From the NCBI GenBank assembly GCA_003242115.1, contig QBMP01000002.1, positions 34,253 through 39,395 on the forward strand: DNA of 5,143 nucleotides. The letters run 5' to 3'. Positions 4,694 to 5,143 of the stretch are shown in pieces (position 1 is the first letter of the stretch; every line of letters begins with the position of its first letter). The position numbers and the translations under genes are program-made. The notes below the pieces were generated by a model that was not told the DNA's origin, ran no database searches, and was given only the letters and a program-made list of their open reading frames with translations. This DNA is from Phormidesmis priestleyi (GTDB lineage: Bacteria; Cyanobacteriota; Cyanobacteriia; Phormidesmidales; Phormidesmidaceae).

Positions 4694-5143
4694 ATGCCTC
4701 CTTTTTGTGAAATTCCGAGCGTTTCTCATTACTGGCTACACAATGGCCGTGTCCCGCTGACGCTATTGGCTGATGAGGCTTTAACGTTACTTCAAAAATC
4801 GCGCTCGAACTCAGATCTAAACTCAGACAGATCAGATACAGTAGCCGTAGATATCGAAGTGCATCAGGGCAAAGTAATCACATTGCGGCCCGCTAGCGTT
4901 GGTATGACCGATGATGTGTCCAATGAAGTACCCAATGAAGTACCCAGTGAGGTGCCCGCTGTTGACCTCCGTTCAGGACTGATTTGGCCTTGCTTTGTGG
5001 ACATGCACACTCACTTAGATAAGGGGCATATTTGGCCGCGCAGTCCTAACCCTGATGGGACGTTTGCTGGGGCATTAGAAACGGTACATAAAGACAGTGC
5101 GCAGCGGTGGACGGCGGCGGATGTGTATCGGCGGATGGGGGTT
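4694..5143 (+). CDS. Cytosine deaminase-like amidohydrolase, N-terminal part (3' end outside window)
   Basis: The frame is open for 150 codons from ATG 4694 to the window edge; AAGG sits 8 nt before the start. The segment SGLIWPCFVDMHTHLDKGHI (about 95-114) carries the metal-binding HxH of the amidohydrolase superfamily (His105, His107), with the LDKGH extension typical of cytosine deaminases, then PRSPNPDGTFAGALETV. Such enzymes hydrolyse cytosine to uracil and ammonia in the cytoplasm, for pyrimidine salvage. The N-terminal beta-sandwich part (about 1-95) is broken by two low-complexity stretches, Ser/Asp/Asn-rich near residues 37-48 and NEVP repeats at 77-88. The later metal ligands and catalytic acids are outside the window, so the exact substrate is not proven. 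codA would be the symbol if it is a true cytosine deaminase. Confidence 0.85.
   Translation, partial: MPPFCEIPSVSHYWLHNGRVPLTLLADEALTLLQKSRSNSDLNSDRSDTVAVDIEVHQGKVITLRPASVGMTDDVSNEVPNEVPSEVPAVDLRSGLIWPCFVDMHTHLDKGHIWPRSPNPDGTFAGALETVHKDSAQRWTAADVYRRMGV
4922..4957 (+). repeat. Three tandem 12-nt repeats in the deaminase gene
   Basis: AATGAAGTACCC is present twice in a row (4922-4945) and a third diverged copy follows (4946-4957). They encode NEVP-NEVP-SEVP in frame, just before the strand leading to the metal-binding motif. Confidence 0.85.

Overview
The window looks like chromosomal DNA of a cyanobacterium, probably a filamentous one. It has three copies of the cyanobacterial HIP1 palindrome GCGATCGC (904, 3393, 4344), a small Cys4 protein of a type I recall from cyanobacteria, and a Uma2-family gene with a coiled-coil tail, a class common in filamentous cyanobacteria. 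I see no phage, plasmid, transposase or CRISPR genes.

Layout, left to right. (1) 2-1099, + strand: the C-terminal part of uvrC (excision nuclease subunit C), cut by the left edge. (2) 1100-1739: an AT-rich stretch with no credible gene but several inverted repeats, a 26-nt tandem direct repeat, and a strong terminator hairpin at 1640-1676 that no annotated gene needs. (3) A promoter-like site at 1697-1725 leads into a small Cys4 zinc-ribbon protein (1947-2159; the frame is open from 1740), followed by a strong, possibly two-way terminator (2224-2260). (4) 2334-2483, - strand: a 49-residue hydrophobic peptide gene with a strong Shine-Dalgarno site, convergent with the zinc-ribbon gene. (5) 2484-2842: a divergent intergenic region with palindromes and two abutting hairpins. 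(6) 2843-3820, + strand: gshB, glutathione synthetase, starting at TTG. (7) 3858-4586, - strand: a Uma2-family protein (PD-(D/E)XK nuclease-like fold) with a C-terminal heptad-repeat coiled coil, convergent with gshB and 37 nt from it. (8) 4694-5143, + strand: the N-terminal part of a cytosine-deaminase-like amidohydrolase, divergent from the Uma2 gene and cut by the right edge.

The named genes are housekeeping functions (DNA repair, thiol metabolism, probable pyrimidine salvage). They do not form an operon: neighbours are mostly divergent or convergent and each seems to have its own signals. I found no convincing new multi-gene system. The points most worth a second look are the hairpin-rich non-coding stretch and its orphan terminator, the small peptide gene, the paired hairpins upstream of gshB, and three AGGTC boxes spaced exactly 13 nt apart in front of the deaminase gene.
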